Shown: in pieces, positions 1 to 8,871 of the stretch | How the letters are laid out: every line of letters starts with the position of its first letter | Position numbering within the stretch: the first letter of the stretch is position 1 | Assembly (NCBI RefSeq): GCF_937912035.1 | Contig: NZ_CALDPF010000055.1 | Location: forward strand, 1 to 64,000 | Reading direction: 5' to 3' | Origin: an uncultured Bacteroides sp. | GTDB lineage: Bacteria; Bacteroidota; Bacteroidia; Bacteroidales; Bacteroidaceae | Length of the DNA: 64,000 nucleotides | Notes under the pieces: generated by a model | Told to the model about the DNA's origin: nothing | What the model saw: only the letters and a program-made list of their open reading frames with translations | Database searches by the model: none | Program-made: the position numbers and the translations under genes

Positions 1-2318
1 CCGCCAATCTGGAATTCTGGGAAACATACACAGCAAAAGACGTTACTCCCTATCTGCAAGCTGCCGACACCAAGTTGCGTGCCATCGTTGCAAGCGAAAC
101 TCCGGCAGAAGAGGCAGACAGCGCAGCTACCGAAGCTCCTGCCGTAGCCCAAGCTACCAGCACAGCCGACAGTCTTGCCGCTGCTTTAAAGGGTGAAAAC
201 AAGACACAAACCGCTGACCTTGCACAAATAAAGAAAGAACACCCGCTGTTCGCAATCTTGCAAGTCAACCCCAGCGGACAAGGTCCTGTTGTAGCCTATG
301 CCAACTACAAGGATACAGCTGAAATCAACAGATACCTTTCCATGCCGGAAGTTCAAGCCGAAATGCCGAAAGACTTGCGTCTGAAATGGGGAGTATCTCC
401 TTATGAATATGATCCGAAAGCTCAGACTTTCGAACTTTATGCCATCCGTTCTACAGAACGTAACGGCAAGGCGCCTCTGGAAGGTGATGTAGTGGTTAGC
501 GCCAAAGACGAATACGACCATTACGGTAAACCTGCCGTAAGTATGTCCATGAACACTGACGGTGCACGCCGTTGGGCTCAGCTCACCAAGCAGAATATCG
601 GCAAGAGCATCGCTATCGTGCTGGACGGTTACGTTTACTCCGCACCGAACGTAAACAATGAAATCACTGGTGGTAACTCACAGATTACCGGTCACTTTAC
701 TCCGGAACAAGCAAAAGACTTGGCAAACGTATTGAGATCAGGTAAGATGCCGGCTCCCGCACATATCGTACAAGAAGACATCGTTGGTCCTTCACTGGGA
801 CAAGCTTCCATCAATGCCGGTATCATGTCATTCATCGTAGCATTGATTCTGCTGATGGTTTACATGTGCTCCATGTACGGATTCATTCCGGGTATGGTGG
901 CCAACGGCGCTCTGGTGCTGAACTTGTTCTTCACGTTGGGTATCCTTTCTTCTTTCCAGGCAGCATTGACGATGTCCGGTATTGCCGGTATGGTGTTGGC
1001 GCTGGGTATGGCTGTGGATGCCAACGTATTGATTTACGAGCGTACCAAAGAAGAACTCCGTGCAGGCAAGGGTGTGAAGAAAGCATTGGCTGACGGTTAC
1101 TCCAACGCCTTCTCTGCTATCTTCGACTCCAACTTGACGTCTATCATCACCGGTATCATCCTGTTCAACTTCGGTACAGGTCCTATCCGTGGTTTCGCCA
1201 CTACATTGATTATCGGTATCCTCTGCTCATTCTTTACAGCAGTGTTCCTGACTCGTATTGTTTACGAACACTATATGAATAAAGACAAGTGGTTGAACCT
1301 TACATTCACAACAGGTATCTCTAAGAACCTGATGCAGAATGTGCACTATAACTTCATGGGTGCTACAAAGAAATCATTCACTGTTTGGGGTATCGTTATT
1401 GTAGTATGTATCATCTCATTCTTCGTTCGTGGTCTTGCACAGAGTATCGACTTCACTGGTGGACGTAACTTTGTAGTTCAGTTCGAACAGGTAGTTCAGC
1501 CTGAAACAGTACGCAGCTTGCTCCAGTCTAAGGTTGGTGATGCAAACGTACAGGCTATCGCTCTTGGTACAGACGGTAAGACTATCCGTGTAACTACCAA
1601 CTACCGTATCGAAGAAGATTCTCCAACTATCGATGCTGAAATCGAAGCATTCCTTTACGAATCTTTGAAAGAAGGTAACTTGCTTGGTGAAGGTACAACA
1701 CTTGAAATCTTCATCGATCGTGATAACCGTGCCGGAGGTTCTATTATCAGTTCTCAGAAGGTAGGTCCTAGTGTGGCAGACGATATTAAGACTTCTGCTA
1801 TCTGGTCAGTAGTATTGGCCCTTATAGCAATCGGTCTGTATATCCTTATCCGATTCAACAATATTGCATTCAGTATCGGTGCTACAGTAGCCCTGGTTAT
1901 TGATACATTGCTGATTATCGGTGCTTATTCATTGTGTTATGGCTGGATGCCGTTCTCACTTGAAATAGACCAGACATTTATCGGAGCTATTCTGACAGCT
2001 ATCGGTTACTCTATCAACGATAAGGTGGTTATCTTCGACCGTGTGCGTGAGTTCTTCGGTTTGTATCCACAGCGTAACCGTATGCAGTTGTTCAATGATT
2101 CCCTGAATACAACACTTGCCCGTACAATCAATACTTCACTCAGTACACTTATCGTATTGTTAAGTATCTTGATTCTTGGTGGTGACAGCATCCGCAGCTT
2201 CGCGTTCGCAATGATTCTTGGTGTTGTAATCGGTACTCTTTCTTCATTGTTTGTGGCTTCTCCTGTTGCTTACCTTACTATGGGTAACAAGATGCCTGAA
2301 GGTGAAAAGAAAGCTTGA
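1..2318 (+). CDS. secDF: SecDF protein-export membrane protein (5' end cut by window)
   Basis: This is the fused SecD-SecF subunit of the Sec translocase, which uses the proton gradient to help pull exported proteins across the inner membrane. The reading frame is open from base 3, so the gene begins before the window; about 771 residues are visible. The SecD half shows the transmembrane start GPSLGQASINAGIMSF and the conserved segment GMAVDANVLIYERTKEE. The SecF half begins near base 1370 with a new membrane segment followed by SIDFTGGRNF, and ends with GYSINDKVVIFDRVREF. One long frame carrying both halves is the usual arrangement in Bacteroidetes. A strong terminator follows, so nothing downstream is co-transcribed by default. 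Identification is firm; only the start is missing. Confidence 0.95.
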   Translation, partial: ANLEFWETYTAKDVTPYLQAADTKLRAIVASETPAEEADSAATEAPAVAQATSTADSLAAALKGENKTQTADLAQIKKEHPLFAILQVNPSGQGPVVAYANYKDTAEINRYLSMPEVQAEMPKDLRLKWGVSPYEYDPKAQTFELYAIRSTERNGKAPLEGDVVVSAKDEYDHYGKPAVSMSMNTDGARRWAQLTKQNIGKSIAIVLDGYVYSAPNVNNEITGGNSQITGHFTPEQAKDLANVLRSGKMPAPAHIVQEDIVGPSLGQASINAGIMSFIVALILLMVYMCSMYGFIPGMVANGALVLNLFFTLGILSSFQAALTMSGIAGMVLALGMAVDANVLIYERTKEELRAGKGVKKALADGYSNAFSAIFDSNLTSIITGIILFNFGTGPIRGFATTLIIGILCSFFTAVFLTRIVYEHYMNKDKWLNLTFTTGISKNLMQNVHYNFMGATKKSFTVWGIVIVVCIISFFVRGLAQSIDFTGGRNFVVQFEQVVQPETVRSLLQSKVGDANVQAIALGTDGKTIRVTTNYRIEEDSPTIDAEIEAFLYESLKEGNLLGEGTTLEIFIDRDNRAGGSIISSQKVGPSVADDIKTSAIWSVVLALIAIGLYILIRFNNIAFSIGATVALVIDTLLIIGAYSLCYGWMPFSLEIDQTFIGAILTAIGYSINDKVVIFDRVREFFGLYPQRNRMQLFNDSLNTTLARTINTSLSTLIVLLSILILGGDSIRSFAFAMILGVVIGTLSSLFVASPVAYLTMGNKMPEGEKKA

Positions 2319-2343
2319 TATAAGTAATTAATTTATCTAAATA

Positions 2344-2423
2344 AGTTTGTTTTTACAAACTAATGATACAAATGAGTATTTGAAAGAGTTTACTATTTCT
2401 AATGCTCATTTGTATCTTTTTTT
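2344..2423 (+). terminator. Rho-independent terminator after secDF
   Basis: A 16-bp stem with one G-T pair (arms 2365-2380 and 2401-2416, 20-nt loop) is followed by seven T at 2417-2423. A smaller hairpin, AGTTTGT-TTTT-ACAAACT, lies just before it at 2344-2361. Together they separate secDF from the glycosidase genes. Confidence 0.85.
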
Positions 2424-2448
2424 ATTGAAACATAGAAGGCAAATCAGC

Positions 2449-2477
2449 TTGTTAACCTAATTGATGATTTAGCTTTA
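2449..2477 (+). promoter_or_regulatory. Possible promoter for the GH29/GH5 operon
   Basis: TTG (2449-2451), an 18-bp gap and TAGCTTTA (2470-2477) resemble the Bacteroidetes -33/-7 pair, with the last base of the -7 box off consensus. The predicted transcript start would be about 55 nt before the GH29 start codon. Weak, based on spacing only. Confidence 0.3.
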
Positions 2478-2537
2478 TATTCTGATACAATCATATAGCT
2501 GATATTCAGCTTGTTATTTCGGGGAGAATTATATTAT

Positions 2538-4037
2538 ATGAAAAAAATATCTTATATGATTTTGTCAATTTTCTTATGTTTGACAATGTCTTTAAATGGT
2601 CAGGAGATTATTCCTTCAGATTCACCTAATGAAACTCAAAAACGAATGGTGGAACGTGGGTATGGAATGTTTATGCACTTTGGAGTAAACACCTTTGTAG
2701 ATATGGAATGGTCGGACGGCAGTGTTCCGGTTTCAAAATATAATCCTGTGTCATTGGATTGTGACCAATGGGTAAAAGTCGCTAGAGATGCCGGTTTCCG
2801 TTATATATTGCTTACTACTAAACACCATGACGGATTCTGTCTTTGGGACAGCAAGTATACGGATTATGATGTCGCTTCTTCGCCAGTAAAAACAGATGTT
2901 GTAGCAGAGGTAGCCAAAGCTTGTAAGAAATACGGTATTCAATTTGCTATATATTATTCGTTATGGGATAGAAATGCACCTTGCTACAAAGATAAAGACA
3001 CGGAGAAATATGTAGACTATATGTGTGGACAATTGACTGAACTTCTTACGAATTATGGTCCTGTTTGTGAGTTGTGGCTTGACGGAGGTTGGGACAGACC
3101 AGTAAAAGACTGGAATCTTCCAAAAGTGTATAATTTAGTAAAGAAACTCCAGCCATATTGTGCAATGGGAGTTAATCACACTATAGAATTAAAAGAAGGT
3201 GGACGTAAGTTTGCTTTACCTGATTCAATGATTGTTGATAACAAATATTATTTTCAGTATTTCCCTAGTGACTTCCGTTTATGGGATCCTAAAATTGCGC
3301 ATAAGGCTGATAAAAAACAGTATTTGTATAAGGGAGAATCATATTATGTCCCTTTCGAACATACTATTTGTATAAGTAAGTATTGGTCATGGTTTAATAA
3401 AAAAGATCCTCAGCCTAGTCGTGATTTAGATGAGTTGGAAGAACTTTTCTATTGGTGTACGGACAATAATAATACTTTGGTTATGAATATTCCTCCAGAT
3501 TATACTGGAAGAATACGTGAACATGAAGCTAATACCGCAATAGCTCTTGCCAAAAGACTTGGACTTAAAAAAGGTTTTCCACTTCCTAAAAACGGAAAGT
3601 TCATATCCATGAATGCACCTGTCGAGGTCTCGTCATTTGAGAACGATAAGAATGGAGTTCATGATGGCAGTAAATTATTGGATGGTGGTATGCAGACTTA
3701 TTGGATGGCGAAAGATAGTCTGGGACATTTTATTGTAACTCTGAACCCTGATGATTCTTTTAATAAAATATCTATTTTTGAATATTGTGATGTTAAATCT
3801 TCGTCTGATGGATTTACTAATATAAGGGTTAATCGTATTCAGAAATATAAGATCTCAATTCTGAAAAATGGTATGTGGCAGGAGATTTATTTGAGTGATG
3901 AACCTATGGGAGATTGTAAGGTTTTCAGATTCCCTAAATCCTATAAAGCTGAAAAGATTAGATTTGATGTTTTAGAATCTGTGGGAAACCCCGGAATTTA
4001 TGAGTTCAATGTGATAGATTTTAATAGACATAAATAG
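2538..4037 (+). CDS. GH29 alpha-L-fucosidase, secreted
   Basis: A glycoside hydrolase family 29 enzyme that should remove alpha-linked L-fucose from host or plant glycans. I start at the ATG at 2538, which opens directly on a signal peptide (MKKISYMILSIFLCLTMSLNG); an in-frame TTG at 2511 only adds nine non-signal residues. Family marks are YGMFMHFGVNTF near residue 43, TTKHHDGFCLW near 93 and ELWLDGGW, whose Asp182 is the expected nucleophile. Residues from about 360 to the end (499 in all) form a beta-rich, discoidin/CBM32-like tail. It is the first of three glycosidase genes in a row (gaps of 47 and 61 bp), so probably one transcript. Linkage preference cannot be read from the sequence. 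Confidence 0.88.
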   Translation: MKKISYMILSIFLCLTMSLNGQEIIPSDSPNETQKRMVERGYGMFMHFGVNTFVDMEWSDGSVPVSKYNPVSLDCDQWVKVARDAGFRYILLTTKHHDGFCLWDSKYTDYDVASSPVKTDVVAEVAKACKKYGIQFAIYYSLWDRNAPCYKDKDTEKYVDYMCGQLTELLTNYGPVCELWLDGGWDRPVKDWNLPKVYNLVKKLQPYCAMGVNHTIELKEGGRKFALPDSMIVDNKYYFQYFPSDFRLWDPKIAHKADKKQYLYKGESYYVPFEHTICISKYWSWFNKKDPQPSRDLDELEELFYWCTDNNNTLVMNIPPDYTGRIREHEANTAIALAKRLGLKKGFPLPKNGKFISMNAPVEVSSFENDKNGVHDGSKLLDGGMQTYWMAKDSLGHFIVTLNPDDSFNKISIFEYCDVKSSSDGFTNIRVNRIQKYKISILKNGMWQEIYLSDEPMGDCKVFRFPKSYKAEKIRFDVLESVGNPGIYEFNVIDFNRHK

Positions 4038-4084
4038 AATAACGTTACTTGTTAAACATTAGAATATAATAAATCTCTAATACT

Positions 4085-6016
4085 ATGAAATTATTGCGAT
4101 TAAAGTATTTTTTATTAGCATTAGGCTGTTATATTAATATAAATGCCCAGCAAAAACTTTCTGAGTTAAATCTTTCACGTTCTTCCCAGACTTATGGAAT
4201 GCCTGTTGTAGGATTGTCTGTGACAGGTGAGGAGGCTTCTGTAGCAGGGAAGAAGTGTTTAGATCCAGTTGGAGTTCATTCGGAGAGTGTTATAAAAGTT
4301 AATATTAAAGGTTTTGGAAAAAAGGTTACAGGCAGTATAGGTGTAGCAGATTCAAAAATTGACTATAGTTCGGCGGATATTTCATCTTCATCGCAACCTG
4401 ACGGGACTCGTGTTTTTTATAGGAAGGTAGGTGATAAAAGATATTTTGCAGGAGTTGAAGATGAGGGTGGAATTATTAAAAAGGGTGTTGTTGTTTTCAG
4501 AATTCTAGGCGACGGTAAAGAATTGTTTTCTCGTAAGATGAGTTCAGGTGAGCAGTTGGTTTCATTCGATATTAACCTCTCCGGGGTTAAAAGACTTGAG
4601 TTTAAAGTTGAAAATGGAGGAGATGGTTATAGTGGTGATTTTGCCGTATGGTCAGATGTGGATATTGAGTACGACAAGTTCCAGGCTCCAGCTATCAGTA
4701 CAGAGTCTATTATTGAAGGCGAAGGGGTTTCTAAGGAAGCTTGGAACAGAATGTCATCCAAGTTGAGTAAACTTCCTGTTTCTGATTATCCTTCGATGAA
4801 ACGTAGTGAAACGGACTGGCTGGTATCTCCGGATGGTTATAAGGCTGAAGTAATGGCCGGAATTGATGGTAAATCAATCGTAATAACAAATGGACTTACA
4901 TCCAGAGTTTTCAGGATAATGCCAAATCTTGCCACAGTAGATATTGTTAATCAGATGTCGGGCGAGAATATGCTTAGAGCAATTAGCAGTGAAGGAGAAC
5001 TAACCATTAATGGGGAGAGATGGTCTCTAGGTGGATTGGAAGGTCAGCCAGAGCGTGGATATCTTAAACTTGAATGGATAGATGATATGACTGTAGCAAA
5101 TCGTTCGTTCATTGTCGATGATTTTGAAATATCAGATTCAATACATTCTTTGGATTGGGCTAGAAGCCGCTGGGCTTTGAACAAGAAGCTCCCTACCGGT
5201 AAATCTCTTACATTTATAATGCGTGGAACTGGTGAGGTCTCAAATCTTAAAGTAAAACTTCACTTCGACATATATGACCATGTACCTGTAATAAGAAAAC
5301 ATTTGGAAATTTTCAATGACGGTGATGAACTGGTAAATCTTGACTCTTTCAAACTTGAACATTTGTTTTTTGCAGAACCGGAGTCGACAGAAGGAGATAT
5401 GTCAAGACGATACCTGCCAAATATCCATATAGAGAGTGACTATACCATGGGTGGAGCATTTTGGGAGTATACGGGTGACAGAACGGAACATTGGACTACC
5501 GACAAGGAATATACTTCACAATGTAACTATGGTTTAAATACCTTATGTACATTGGATGTATATAATGAAATGGGTCCTGATGTGGAAGTAACAAAAGATT
5601 CTCCTTTTTCATCCTATAAGGTATATGAGATGCCTATAGATACGTACGACCGTGAACGTAAAGGTCTTTTTCTGCGTAGATTTTATCGTACTATAGCTCC
5701 ATGGACAACTGAAAATCCTATCTTTATGCATCTTACCACTATAGACGAAAATATAGTCAAAAGAGCTGTAGACCAGTGTGCCGAAGTTGGCTATGAAATG
5801 ATTATTCTTTCATTCGGCTCTGGAATGAATGCCGAGACAACAGATGAAAAGCATATTGCTTATATTAAGTCCTTGGTTGACTATGCAAAGAGCAAGGGAA
5901 TCGAGATGGGTGGCTATTCTCTTCTTGCCAGTAGATGGATAAGTGATGAAGTAGATGTGATAAACCCTGTTACAGGAAAACGTGGAGGTGCTACATTTTC
6001 AAATGTAAATAATTGA
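4085..6016 (+). CDS. NPCBM-domain alpha-galactosidase-like glycosidase, C-terminally truncated
   Basis: A secreted protein of 643 residues with a signal peptide ending near residue 21 (INAQQ). An NPCBM-type domain follows at about residues 25-195, containing GVHSESVIKVNIKGFGKKV. Next comes a large beta-sandwich region (about 250-480) and the beginning of a TIM barrel (EVGYEMIILSFGSG, then YAKSKGIEMGGYSLLASR). This order is that of Bacteroidetes proteins annotated as alpha-galactosidases of the GH36/GH27 clan. Such proteins normally run on for 200 or more residues after the DVINPVTGKRGG segment, which here is followed by only seven residues and a stop. No continuation is visible in any frame before the next gene at 6078. 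The catalytic half is therefore missing and the product may be inactive. Family assignment is from memory of the pattern and is moderate. Confidence 0.65.
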   Translation: MKLLRLKYFLLALGCYININAQQKLSELNLSRSSQTYGMPVVGLSVTGEEASVAGKKCLDPVGVHSESVIKVNIKGFGKKVTGSIGVADSKIDYSSADISSSSQPDGTRVFYRKVGDKRYFAGVEDEGGIIKKGVVVFRILGDGKELFSRKMSSGEQLVSFDINLSGVKRLEFKVENGGDGYSGDFAVWSDVDIEYDKFQAPAISTESIIEGEGVSKEAWNRMSSKLSKLPVSDYPSMKRSETDWLVSPDGYKAEVMAGIDGKSIVITNGLTSRVFRIMPNLATVDIVNQMSGENMLRAISSEGELTINGERWSLGGLEGQPERGYLKLEWIDDMTVANRSFIVDDFEISDSIHSLDWARSRWALNKKLPTGKSLTFIMRGTGEVSNLKVKLHFDIYDHVPVIRKHLEIFNDGDELVNLDSFKLEHLFFAEPESTEGDMSRRYLPNIHIESDYTMGGAFWEYTGDRTEHWTTDKEYTSQCNYGLNTLCTLDVYNEMGPDVEVTKDSPFSSYKVYEMPIDTYDRERKGLFLRRFYRTIAPWTTENPIFMHLTTIDENIVKRAVDQCAEVGYEMIILSFGSGMNAETTDEKHIAYIKSLVDYAKSKGIEMGGYSLLASRWISDEVDVINPVTGKRGGATFSNVNN

Positions 6017-6077
6017 TTGTATTTTTGTTGTTTATTAAGTGTTTATAATCAAAATACAAATTAAACTTCTTTCCACC

Positions 6078-7625
6078 ATGAAAAATATCACTTATACAGT
6101 ATTACTGCTGACGTTTATACTTGGATGTAGTAAATCCAATATTTCAACAAACAATTTCATATCAATAGACAGGGAAAGGTTTGTTGATTCAAAAGGATGT
6201 GAAGTCATTCTTAACGGCATAAACCACGTTACAAAGAATCCTGAAACAAATTTCATGAGCCAAAATGACAGTATAATCTTTACTAAATTTCGTGATTATG
6301 GTTTCAACTGTATCAGATATGGATTGTCATGGGCTATGCTGGAACCTCAACCTGGAGTTTATAATCAAAAATATCTGGAGGAGCTTGATAAAAGAATTAA
6401 ATGGGCTAAAAGCAATAATATAAGGCTGATACTTGATATGCATCAGGATTTATTTTCGGTAAAATATGGAAACGGAGCACCCGAATGGGTGAGTCTTGAC
6501 AATGGATTACAGCATCTTACCGGAGAAATATGGAGTGATTCGTATATTATAAGTCCTGCTGTACAATCCTGTTTTGATAATTTCTGGAACAACAAATCCG
6601 TAGAAGACGGATTAGGAGTGCAGGATCATTATATACAGGTATGGAAAACAATTGCTGAAAGATATTCAGAATGTGATGCCATAATAGGATATGACATAAT
6701 GAATGAACCATTTCCTGGTAGTGATGGACAAATGGTTTTCAATAGTATGATTGAAGGTTATGTTTCTTATATGAATGAATCTGACAAGAATATAACTAGT
6801 GATATAAATGAACTATGGGCAGATGAACGGGAAAGGATAAAACTTCTAAAAGTGTTGAACAATAAAGACCTGTTTTTTAAGATAACGGAATATGCAAAGC
6901 CATTGGTTGATAAATTTGAACAGGGAAAACTTAGTGCTTTTTACCAAAAAGCCAGGGATGCAATACGAAGTGTAGACAAAAATCATATTCTTTTCCTGGA
7001 ACATTGCTATTTTGGAAATATGGGAATAAAAAGCACTTTCAAGGTTCCTGTAGATGAATATGGAAAGACGGACAATTTATGTGCATACGCGCCTCATGCG
7101 TACGATTTGGTGGTAGATACAGAGTTCTCAGATGTTTTGGAAAGTAACAGACTGGAATTTATATTTGACCAGATAATAAAATCATCAAAAGAAAGACAGA
7201 TACCGATATGGCTGGGAGAATGGGGGGCTTTCTATGATATAAACAAAAAATATGAACGTCCGGCAAATTTCCATAAGAAAATAATCGAAACCAATCTCAT
7301 GGGGCAAGCTTTTTGGAGCTGGTGGGATTATATTGACAAACAAGATTTCTTCTATAGTACCTTATCAAGAACATATCCGGTTTATATTAATGGAAGAATC
7401 ATAAAGTATGGAAATAATGAAGTTGGGTTTGAATGTGAATGGGACGAGAAATCAAATGATGAAAACTCTTGTATATATTTATCGAACATATCAGGAATCG
7501 GTCAGATAGAGATTGAGCCAAAATCGAAATATACCATTGTACCACTTAATAATAATAGTATTGGAGGACATATTTATATTAAATCAGTCGGGGGAAAAAG
7601 ATTTATAAGTATAAAATACAAATAA
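6078..7625 (+). CDS. GH5 glycosidase, endoglycoceramidase-like lipoprotein
   Basis: A 515-residue lipoprotein of glycoside hydrolase family 5. The ATG at 6078 is chosen because it begins a lipoprotein signal (LLLTFILGCSKS, Cys18); upstream codons to 6039 add no signal. The barrel contains NGINHVTKNP, LILDMHQDLFS followed by YGNGAPEW, DIMNEPFPG with the acid/base Glu210, and WLGEWG with the nucleophile Glu381. The DMHQD plus NGAPEW combination is typical of endoglycoceramidases, which release the whole oligosaccharide from glycosphingolipids, rather than of cellulases. A small beta domain closes the protein after about residue 430. It follows the fucosidase and the truncated galactosidase-like gene. 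GH5 is firm, ceramide-glycan specificity is an inference. Confidence 0.75.
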   Translation: MKNITYTVLLLTFILGCSKSNISTNNFISIDRERFVDSKGCEVILNGINHVTKNPETNFMSQNDSIIFTKFRDYGFNCIRYGLSWAMLEPQPGVYNQKYLEELDKRIKWAKSNNIRLILDMHQDLFSVKYGNGAPEWVSLDNGLQHLTGEIWSDSYIISPAVQSCFDNFWNNKSVEDGLGVQDHYIQVWKTIAERYSECDAIIGYDIMNEPFPGSDGQMVFNSMIEGYVSYMNESDKNITSDINELWADERERIKLLKVLNNKDLFFKITEYAKPLVDKFEQGKLSAFYQKARDAIRSVDKNHILFLEHCYFGNMGIKSTFKVPVDEYGKTDNLCAYAPHAYDLVVDTEFSDVLESNRLEFIFDQIIKSSKERQIPIWLGEWGAFYDINKKYERPANFHKKIIETNLMGQAFWSWWDYIDKQDFFYSTLSRTYPVYINGRIIKYGNNEVGFECEWDEKSNDENSCIYLSNISGIGQIEIEPKSKYTIVPLNNNSIGGHIYIKSVGGKRFISIKYK

Positions 7626-7685
7626 CATGTACACAAATATAACAAGATGTCTTAATGATAATCATTTGTGATAGTGTGTAACCAT

Positions 7686-7719
7686 AAAAAAAAGAGGTTG
7701 TCTCATTTGAGACAACCTC
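7686..7719 (-). terminator. Terminator of tdh
   Basis: Arms of 11 bp, GAGGTTGTCTC (7694-7704) and GAGACAACCTC (7709-7719), are followed on the minus strand by eight T (7693-7686). It lies 10 bp past the tdh stop and may also stop transcription arriving from the GH5 gene. Confidence 0.85.
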
Positions 7720-7728
7720 AACTAACAA

Positions 7729-8682
7729 TTATTTTCCAAACTTTTCTTTTAGCTTCACAAGCATATCGCGTGTCATTGCATCCAGGTCATATTCAGGTTT
7801 CCAACCCCATTCTTCGCGTGCACAAGTATCGTCAAGTGAGTTAGGCCATGAATCTGCTATAGCCTGTCTGAGTGGGTCGACTTTGTAAACCATCTTGAAA
7901 TCCGGTTCGTATTCTTTTATTTTGTTATATATGATTTCTGGATCAAAACTCATTGAAGCGATATTGAACGAGTTACGGTGAATGAATTTGCTTGGATCGG
8001 CTTCCATAATTTCAACAGCAGCACGAAGAGCGTCAGGCATATACATCATATCCATAAATGTACCTTGTGCTATAGGGCATTCGAAAGTTTCCCCTTTAGC
8101 TGCAGAATAGTAAATATCAACTGCATAGTCTGTTGTTCCACCACCCGGAGGAGTTACGTATGAAATCAATCCCGGGAATCTTACAGAACGTGTATCTACA
8201 CCGAATCGTATGTGATAGTAATCACTCAGGAGTTCTCCTGAAACCTTTGTTACCCCATACATAGTTCTAGGATTGCGTATTGTATCCTGTGGAGTCTTGT
8301 CTTTAGGTGTATTATTACCGAAAACGCCAATAGAACTTGGAGTAAATACTGCGCAATTCATGGTTCTGGCAACTTCAAGGACGTTGAAAAGTCCACCCAT
8401 ACCTATTTTCCATGCAAGCTGTGGTTTCGCTTCTGCAACGGCTGAAAGTAGTGCTGCCAGATTGTATATAGTATCTATTTTATATCTTGAGACAGTTTCT
8501 GCTATCTGTTGCTCATTTGTAATATCAACTATTGCACATGGACCGGATTCTCTGATTGTTTCGTTAGGTTCTGCACCTGGTATGTATCCTGCTACAATAT
8601 TACCATTGTACATACCTCTTAATTTCATGGTTAGTTCAGATCCGATTTGACCGGTTGAACCGATGATAAGGATATTTTTCAT
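7729..8682 (-). CDS. tdh: L-threonine 3-dehydrogenase, short-chain (epimerase-like) type
   Basis: An extended short-chain dehydrogenase of 317 residues that should oxidize L-threonine to 2-amino-3-ketobutyrate with NAD. The N-terminus holds the Rossmann glycine motif GSTGQIGSEL, the middle carries TPSSIGVFG, and the catalytic YGVTK (Tyr and Lys four apart) follows. By overall similarity it could be called a UDP-glucose 4-epimerase-type protein. The divergently transcribed neighbour is the glycine C-acetyltransferase kbl, which uses the product of this reaction, and that points strongly to the threonine enzyme. It belongs to the epimerase-fold Tdh, not the zinc-dependent E. coli type. No anomalies in length or motifs. 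Confidence 0.85.
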   Translation of the reverse strand: MKNILIIGSTGQIGSELTMKLRGMYNGNIVAGYIPGAEPNETIRESGPCAIVDITNEQQIAETVSRYKIDTIYNLAALLSAVAEAKPQLAWKIGMGGLFNVLEVARTMNCAVFTPSSIGVFGNNTPKDKTPQDTIRNPRTMYGVTKVSGELLSDYYHIRFGVDTRSVRFPGLISYVTPPGGGTTDYAVDIYYSAAKGETFECPIAQGTFMDMMYMPDALRAAVEIMEADPSKFIHRNSFNIASMSFDPEIIYNKIKEYEPDFKMVYKVDPLRQAIADSWPNSLDDTCAREEWGWKPEYDLDAMTRDMLVKLKEKFGK

Positions 8683-8715
8683 AAATTCATTTGGTTTGGT
8701 TAATCATATTTTCTG

Positions 8716-8723
8716 CAAAGATA
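8716..8723 (-). promoter_or_regulatory. -7 box of the tdh promoter
   Basis: The minus strand reads TATCTTTG, a full match to TAnnTTTG, about 34 bp before the tdh start codon. I see no clear TTG at the -33 distance. Confidence 0.5.
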
Positions 8724-8790
8724 TTTATAGTTTAAATAATTATGAAAAAATATGCGTAATAAATACTGAAATTCAAAAAAAAATCGGAAC

Positions 8791-8821
8791 TTTGGCGTGA
8801 GTTATATTAGTTATACCTTAA
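8791..8821 (+). promoter_or_regulatory. Possible kbl promoter
   Basis: TTTG (8791-8794), 19 bp, then TACCTTAA (8814-8821), a partial match to TAnnTTTG. It would give a leader of about 45 nt before the kbl start at 8872. Confidence 0.4.
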
Positions 8822-8871
8822 TGAATGTCTATTATTAAAAACTTTTTTTATTAACCTCATACAGATATATT

